NCBI RefSeq assembly: GCF_001632365.1
Contig: NW_024468515.1
Coordinates: forward strand, 420,046-484,045
DNA length: 64,000 nt
Direction: 5' to 3'
Source: Laetiporus sulphureus 93-53
Taxonomy: Eukaryota; Basidiomycota; Agaricomycetes; Polyporales; Laetiporaceae
Shown here: piece by piece, positions 57,920 to 64,000 of the stretch
Numbering within the stretch: the first letter of the stretch is position 1
Layout of the letters: each line of letters starts with the position of its first letter
Notes under the pieces: model-generated
Told to the model about the DNA's origin: nothing
Database searches by the model: none
The model's input: the letters and a program-made list of their open reading frames with translations, nothing else
Program-made: the position numbers and the translations under genes

Positions 57920-58985
57920 ATAACCATCACTTTTATACAACCATCATTATATAATCATTTTTTATAAGTTACAACTTTAATAATTTTTATCATCACTCAT
58001 AGTCCCATGACTACAATCATCTTCAACAACATTTTTTATAACTTTAACAATTTTCATCATTACTTTATTTGAATTATTTTTAGAAAATTTATTTTACTAT
58101 TGAAATTATTTGTGTAATATGAATTGTTATCATTACTTCATTTGTGTCATTGTTTCAACAGCAAGTTTGTACCATCACTCTTATACAACTCTGACTATAG
58201 TTATCTTTTACAACAGTTGTTTTTACAACTTTAATAATTTTTATCATCACTCTCATACTGCTATGATTACAATCATCTTCAATGACAGTTTTTTTTAAAC
58301 TTTAACAAATTTTATCTTTACTTTATTTAAATTATTTTTAACAGCAAGTTTGTACCATCACTCTTATACAACGATGACTATAATCATCTTTGACAACAGA
58401 AAAGTTTTAAAAAGCTTCAACACTTTTTATCATCACTCATACTATCTTGACTACAATCATTTTAAACAACATTTTTATCTCATTTTTAACAATAGTTGTT
58501 TATACAACTTTAACAATTTTTATCATCACCTTATTTAAATTATTTTAAATCTTGAAACTTTTTATGTTTACTTTTTCAACAACAACTTTTTATCATTGCT
58601 CTTATACAACCATGAGTACATAATCATCTTTGATACCAGTGGTTTTAACAACTTCAACAATTATTATCATCACTTTATTTGAATAATTTTTGCAACCCTG
58701 AAAATGTTTTATGTTCATGTTTTCAACACTAAGTTTTACCATCAGTGTTATACAACTATGACTATATTATTATCTTTAACAACAGTTGCTTGCACAATTT
58801 TAACAATTTTTATCATCACTTTATTGAAATTATTTTTACAATTTTCAACACCTTTTATCATCACTTTTTCAATAGCAAATGTTTACCATCACTGTTATTC
58901 AACCATGATTATAATTACCTTTAACAACAGAAAAGTATCAAAAGAACTCCAACACTTTTTATCATGACTCACATATTACGATGAC
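57920..58985 (+). repeat. AT-rich imperfect tandem repeat
   Basis: About six degenerate units, roughly 130-240 bp each. They are built on ACCATCACTCTTATACAAC, ATGACTATAATCATCTTTRA, CAACAGTTGTTTTTACAAC and TTTAACAATTTTTATCATCA. Unit heads are near 57930, 58167, 58351, 58587, 58737 and 58888. Open frames across it are low-complexity and not genes. Confidence 0.85.
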
Positions 58986-59099
58986 TATTATGTTGAAGAC
59001 AATGGTCAACTGACTACATCATTTATATCTTCTGACTTCCAGCATGTCAATCTGAATGCAGCACAAAATGACTGTAGAGCAGTACAGTTGAGAATGTCT

Positions 59100-60250
59100 A
59101 AGCTCAGGTGACTGAAAGCTTATGGGCACAGCAGAATAATGATCTCTGTAAGCTACTTGCAATCAATGGTTGAAGGTGTCCAGCAGCTAAAAATGTTTCT
59201 CAAGCCTGTTCAAAAGCTTGCTGGCCCCAAATGTCAATGCTGCCACTGGAAGATGGACGATGACACTTCCTTGGCTGTCATTTTTGTCAGACAGTAGATA
59301 AAGGACAATGAAGATTTGTTAGCAGCCTCATGTATGAAAAAGGTGAAGTATGAGGCAGCAGCATTAGGGCTTGAGATTTTGGCCTAGGTCTTATTGTTGA
59401 TCCAATGAACCAGTTCTTTCATGACTCAACTCCAACACCATCATCTATAATTAGCACTGATTTTTCTCATCTGACTCTGATTCAATTGACCCCTTCATTG
59501 TCGATGCAGCATGCATCAATCACTCTCTTAAAAGTGATAAGTGATAGAAATGCTACACCTGGGCCTTCGAGATCGCTCACCATTCATATTTCAAGATCAT
59601 TCATTTGAGATCACTCACCATTCGTATTCCAAGGTGATCAGCCAATGAGCGAAAGCTGATAATCCTGCTACCTCCCCCTGTCTATATGCAGAAAACATTT
59701 AAATGGACCACAGTTTGACCTCTTGCTGAGGAGGAAAGAGAAGCATCATTCTCAATGGAGGTATACTTGTTCAACTTCTATAATGACTTTCACTCTCCTC
59801 ACTATAAGTATTCCCATCCTCATGGTTGCTTGCATGCCAATGCATTTCTTGTGCAGTGACATTGATCTGCTACAGCCTCAAAAGATGCTATATCTCAGGT
59901 CCCTATCTTGATGGGGTGGCCATTATATGGTCTGGATGCCTCAATGGACCAGTTTCTCCATGACTCATGCATGCCAATGCATCTCTCATGCAGTGACACT
60001 GGTGAGCCACACAGTTAGATTCGGGGTTGACAAGGAAGCACCTGATCAGCCAGTCACTGGTCTATTCAGATCTCAAACTGTTGCTACATTGGAGAGGTCA
60101 CCTCCAAAGAAGAGACAGGTCCTCAAGTTTGATGGTGTGATTATTGCCAGAACAAAACTCACCATTGACCTGCCACAGCCTCAAAGATGCTATATCCCAG
60201 ATCCCTAGTTTGATGGGGTGACCATTGTATGGTTTGTATGGATACAAGGT
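59100..60250 (+). pseudogene. Fragmentary gene with internal duplications, unknown
   Basis: Plus-strand text: MVEGVQQLKMFLKPVQKLAG (about 59167), KMDDDTSLAVIFV, KKVKYEAAALGLEIL (about 59335), and at 60095-60208 a basic segment SPPKKRQVLKFDGVIIARTK plus LPQPQRCYIPDP. The last block also occurs at 59869-59940 (CTACAGCCTCAAAAGATGCT and the following bases), and GCATGCCAATGCATYTCTYR occurs at 59831 and 59969. Duplicated exon pieces and stops mark it as broken. The family is not recognised. Confidence 0.4.
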
Positions 60251-60386
60251 GAGAGAAGGTAAACATAACATATGTGACACTATGTTACTGCTTCTGTGAT
60301 ACTTTGCCCAACTTTTGGCTATGCTTAACACTAGTTTCACTGCTGCTGACATTGAAAACCTCACACATGCCATTGAATCATTAAAT

Positions 60387-60690
60387 TGCTGTGATTGGCT
60401 CAGAATATATGCACCTGTTTGGATCAGCCATGTCATGCAGGTTCAAACTCCGACTTGTATGCTCATTAGAAAAGATAACAAACAGCAGTAAGAACAAAAC
60501 ATCATCTAGTAAGAAACTTTTGAAGGAAGGACCCTCTCCTAACCTCAGAACAGGGGCAGAAAATGAAACCACTTTGTAATGATCCACTGTCCCACGCTTT
60601 GTTTAAGTATCCTACAGAGATTCAAAAATGTTGCATAGACACCCTAAGTGCTCAGTCCTGTACAAACTCTTTCTTTGTACCTCAGAAATT
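60387..60690 (-). repeat. CCAAT-containing module, copy e, with conserved flank
   Basis: Direct repeat of 32616-32930 (shared: GATTGGCT, ACCTGTTTGGATCAGCC, AAACTTTTGAAGGAAGGACC, GAAAATGAAACCACTTTGTA). It lies outside both A/B units, which shows that the module is dispersed on its own. Confidence 0.8.
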
Positions 60691-61301
60691 ATAATCTATA
60701 CAAGCAGATCTGAGTTTTCAGCCACTATGGTAAAATTGATTGCTCTTATTTGCCTTTAGTGGCTGAGCCACAGCTTCAAATGTGGCTAATGATTTTCTAC
60801 ATATGTTTCTATTGGTTGAAAGATGCACAGAAGAAGAGAATAATGAGTAAAGGCTTTATAGAACATGCTGAAGTATATAAATGATTTATGCACAGCTTCA
60901 ACAATGCATTTCCACAATAATACTCAGTGCTGTGGCTGAACTGTAAAACCTTAGCAGGCTTAGACATTGTTGACACTTTGATTTCTGAACATGCATTATA
61001 GAGTACACTGCATGCTGATGTTCACTTTGTAATGCTATTTCCTCATTTCATTTATACAAGCAGAATAGGTGAGACAATCTGAGTCTTCAGCCATTGTGAT
61101 AAAATGCTGAAAATTCTGATCCATATTTTGACTTTTCAAAAGTTTGACCACATGAATAACACATGATACACTACATCTTCATGCCCTACAATGAGAACAA
61201 CATGCAGATTATTTTCTGGCTCAAAAAAGCGAAGATTTGAGGCTACAGGATGTCAGCCATCTAAATTCCCACACTTTAAGTTGCCACAATGCGCAAATAA
61301 G

Positions 61302-61369
61302 ACCAAATTATGACATTTGTCATTAGTGCAACTAGCTAGTTGCCCGAACGATAGACGTCATAGCTTGGC
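61302..61369. repeat. Dispersed palindrome P5
   Basis: CCAAATTATGACATTTG as left arm, centre GTGCAACTAGCTAGTTGC, right arm AGACGTCATAGCTTGG. It is not next to a gene B copy, so the palindrome can occur independently. Confidence 0.85.
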
Positions 61370-61534
61370 ATTGAGCACACAATACTAATACTCAATTCCA
61401 TTGCTCTAAAATTGAAAGATCTTCTTCCTGAGGCTCTGGGGCCTCAGAACATCATGCTTTTAGTCCGGAAAATGTTAGTTTTGCTGATGCACATAGAGCA
61501 CTGGGTTTGAATTGGAGTTTGAATCTGACAAGGT

Positions 61535-61580
61535 GGCTGATCCCCATAAGTGCAAATATTCATGGCCAATCAGAGTGCTG
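61535..61580 (+). repeat. CCAAT-containing module, copy f
   Basis: GCTGATCCCCATAAGTGCAA, ATATTCATGGCCAATCAGAG. It lies about 170 bp from P5. Confidence 0.7.
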
Positions 61581-61599
61581 CATCTGTGGTCAATATTCA

Positions 61600-64000
61600 T
61601 CAAATTGATTGAATGCTTTCAAAACAATTCAAACATTTGCATTTCATCATTTTCTGATGTATGTAATCTGGCCCAACAATATACTATCATCTGAGTAATG
61701 TATCATTTAGCATTTTCCGGAGTTATGATAGTTTTCATTCCTGTTTTAACCAATAATTGCTGCAATTCAAGTTTTCAGCCACCAAAATAAAATGATTGGT
61801 TGTCTTTGGTGGCTGAGCCCCAGCCCTGTGTGGCTTGTGTATTTTTGAGGCTACATAGTTATAGTTGGTTGTATTTTATTGAGAAAAGTGGTAGAGAGAT
61901 AGATGATGGTAAAAAGCATAATATTGACATAATTGGAACATACAAACAATGTATGCAGAGCCTTAAAAAGGCAGAATTAAAATTACACTTAGAGCTGCTA
62001 TACAGTATAGGGTTGAGCTGAGAACCTTAGCAAACATTGATATTATTAACAACTTGAATGTTTAAAATGTATATACAGTATGTCATGTCCTTCTATCTCA
62101 CATTGTGTATTTGTTATTAGCAATTCATCTTTTAATGATATATCAAATGTATATATGTGTTGAGTCAGACCAGTTCTAACTATGCTGTATTTGATCTTTC
62201 AAAGTACAAATTATATTACATCATACTCAATGAGGATGATCTGTGTAATTGTAATGACTCAAACCAGGCCTCACAGTATGAACAAGTGAACTCTATAAGA
62301 CCTGTGAAATTGTCAGCCATTGTGAATTCTCATATTTGATAGATAGCTGACTTTTCTAAAGGTGGTGAACCCTCAAATGTTTTTTTAGTTTAAAAATCTG
62401 CCTGAAGCATGACGATCAAATCTATTGCATATAATTCACATGCATATTGCTCTAAAAAGTCAAGATATAGATCAGTCTTTTAAATAATGTTATCATAGTG
62501 TGAAACATGTTTTCACAAACTGAGTGTCCTTGCCCTTTAATAAATATCTGCACAGAATAGTCATATATTACAGAATATGAAGTATAGATAATTTCTGATA
62601 TTGATTTCAACAGCTCTTCAAAAAACCAGAGTCAATGATAAGGTTTAGAAAAGATATGGCTGACAAAGGGACACATATTTCAAAAGCTAAAACATACTTC
62701 TGTTTGTGAAAAAAAGTGAACTAACACAGATACTCTGCAGATGTATTATGAATGTATGAAGTGAGAATTCTATCTCACAAAGTGTGCTCTATTTCTGTAG
62801 CAAAAAGTAATGATTATCCTTTATAGTACAAAATCTGCTGTATTCTCTATTGATCACAAAAAATGCATAATTGTCTACAGGTCATGTTCGACTATATCAT
62901 TGTTATTCTCTGCTAACAACAAAGTCCATCATTCTGGTGTATATCATTGGACCAAGTCATTTGACTGTCACTTTGTTTTATCTATCTGAAACTTACTACA
63001 GTCTTAAATAATAATAAAAGTAAAAATGCTTGAAGGCACTTAAGATTAAAAATGCTTTAGTCAACCTATGAAGCATATCACAAGAAGACAAATAGAAAAA
63101 GGGCTAGCATAATGCTCAAGGCCAAAAATAATGCTGTGAATTTGTACAGCTCTTCTAATGAGACAAATTTTGAAACACTAAGGAGTTTACGAAATATCTT
63201 TCATGATTGAAATAGATTCATCCTAAGAAATTGACTCTATAATGTGACACACCAGTCATAATTACCATCAACAAGGCTACAGGGTAAAGGCTACAGAGTG
63301 TTGTGTTATCAATGGTGCAGAGACTGTATTGGCACATTAAAAGGTAAGACCTTTGCAGTATAACAAGCTGATTCTGAACATACTGTTTATCAAGCTAATC
63401 AAATTAGATGGGCTATCTGAAAATGTTGTTTTCATTAGCTACCAGCTCATGAAGGTTATTTGCATCATGCCTGATAATCACTATTGTGAAAAATCAGGTG
63501 ACAATTGAGATCCAATTTTGCTATAACAGACTTAACCTCTTAGAGTCACACAAGATCTTACAATGTGTACACTAATCTGTTTGCAAGACTGGTCATTAAC
63601 TTTACAAATTGATGTAAAATTATCTTTTCAGAGTGTCTATATATAACGGCACTATTGTTGTTTAAGGCTATGCATTGACTGGCAGCATTTCTGATTTACT
63701 TGAACAAAGATTCAGAGATCTTTAACTTAAATGGGATAGTCAAGCTGCATTGCAAATGAAAGGCTGCTGAATATAGTCAAAGATATCACTATATGTACTC
63801 ATCAGTTGTTATACATCATAAAAGCAACTATATATATCTAAGACCATGGACAAACCATTCAAGCAAACTATTTTAAGGGAAATAATGATCAACTCTATCT
63901 ACTGGATGAACCAGAGCATTGCAATTTCTGACATATGATAGTCAATACAACTAGAAAGTCTGAAGACATAAGAAAACCTCATTAAAACAGAAAAAAGTGA
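61600..64000. other. AT-rich DNA without recognisable genes
   Basis: Only short open stretches without family resemblance. A small motif TTCAGCCAC...AAAATGATTG...GTGGCTGAGCC appears at about 60718-60775 and 61775-61825. No RNA gene or transposon domain recognised. Confidence 0.5.

Noticed and set aside
58110..58967. Several open frames of 60-90 codons rich in Tyr, His, Asn and Phe
   Set aside because: They repeat with the tandem units and are a by-product of the AT-rich minisatellite.

Overview
The window looks like a transposon-rich, gene-poor stretch of a basidiomycete genome, most likely an Agaricomycete. Three things point there: a Helitron with the domain order typical of that group (DUF6570-like, Helitron_like_N with HUH and two tyrosines, PIF1 helicase); a Tad/I-like non-LTR element carrying RNase H; and remnants of genes with many 48-66 bp GT-AG introns. 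I found no confident single-copy host gene, rRNA, CRISPR array or intact tRNA. Almost every coding trace is broken by stops or frameshifts.

Layout. 1-9.0 kb: a Helitron on the minus strand, ending in a fused USP-like cysteine peptidase; its hairpin-bearing terminal motif lies at the very left edge, and an 84-nt tRNA-like sequence lies between that motif and the coding part. 10.16-13.4 kb: a degraded multi-intron minus-strand gene of unknown function. 14.0-15.4 kb: a degraded plus-strand gene. 15.4-20.9 kb: a comparatively well preserved minus-strand LINE. 21.2-35.6 kb and 41.7-57 kb: two related blocks in opposite orientation. Each holds, counting from a Helitron-type terminus, a tandem-repeat block, CCAAT-containing repeat modules, other repeats, gene family A, convergent gene family B, and a pair of roughly 64-bp palindromes upstream of B. 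A third family, C, has one copy in each half. Between the blocks (36.9-40.7 kb) is a decayed Ty3/gypsy element on the minus strand, split by a Tc1/mariner element (37.86-39.51 kb). 57.7-59.0 kb: another Helitron-type terminus followed by AT-rich tandem repeats. 59.1-60.3 kb: a fragmentary gene with internal duplications. 60.4-64 kb: mostly featureless AT-rich sequence with more copies of the dispersed modules.

Main inference. The terminal motif at 1 bp, beside the autonomous Helitron, recurs at 35.6, 41.7 and 57.7 kb. At 35.4-35.6 and 41.7-41.9 kb it is fused to a short piece of the Helitron peptidase region. The simplest reading is that the A/B units are cargo of two large, non-autonomous, Helitron-derived elements lying in inverted orientation, later invaded by gypsy, Tc1 and another insertion. 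This is a hypothesis. What the sequence shows directly is the shared termini, the conserved order and the homology of A and B between the two units.
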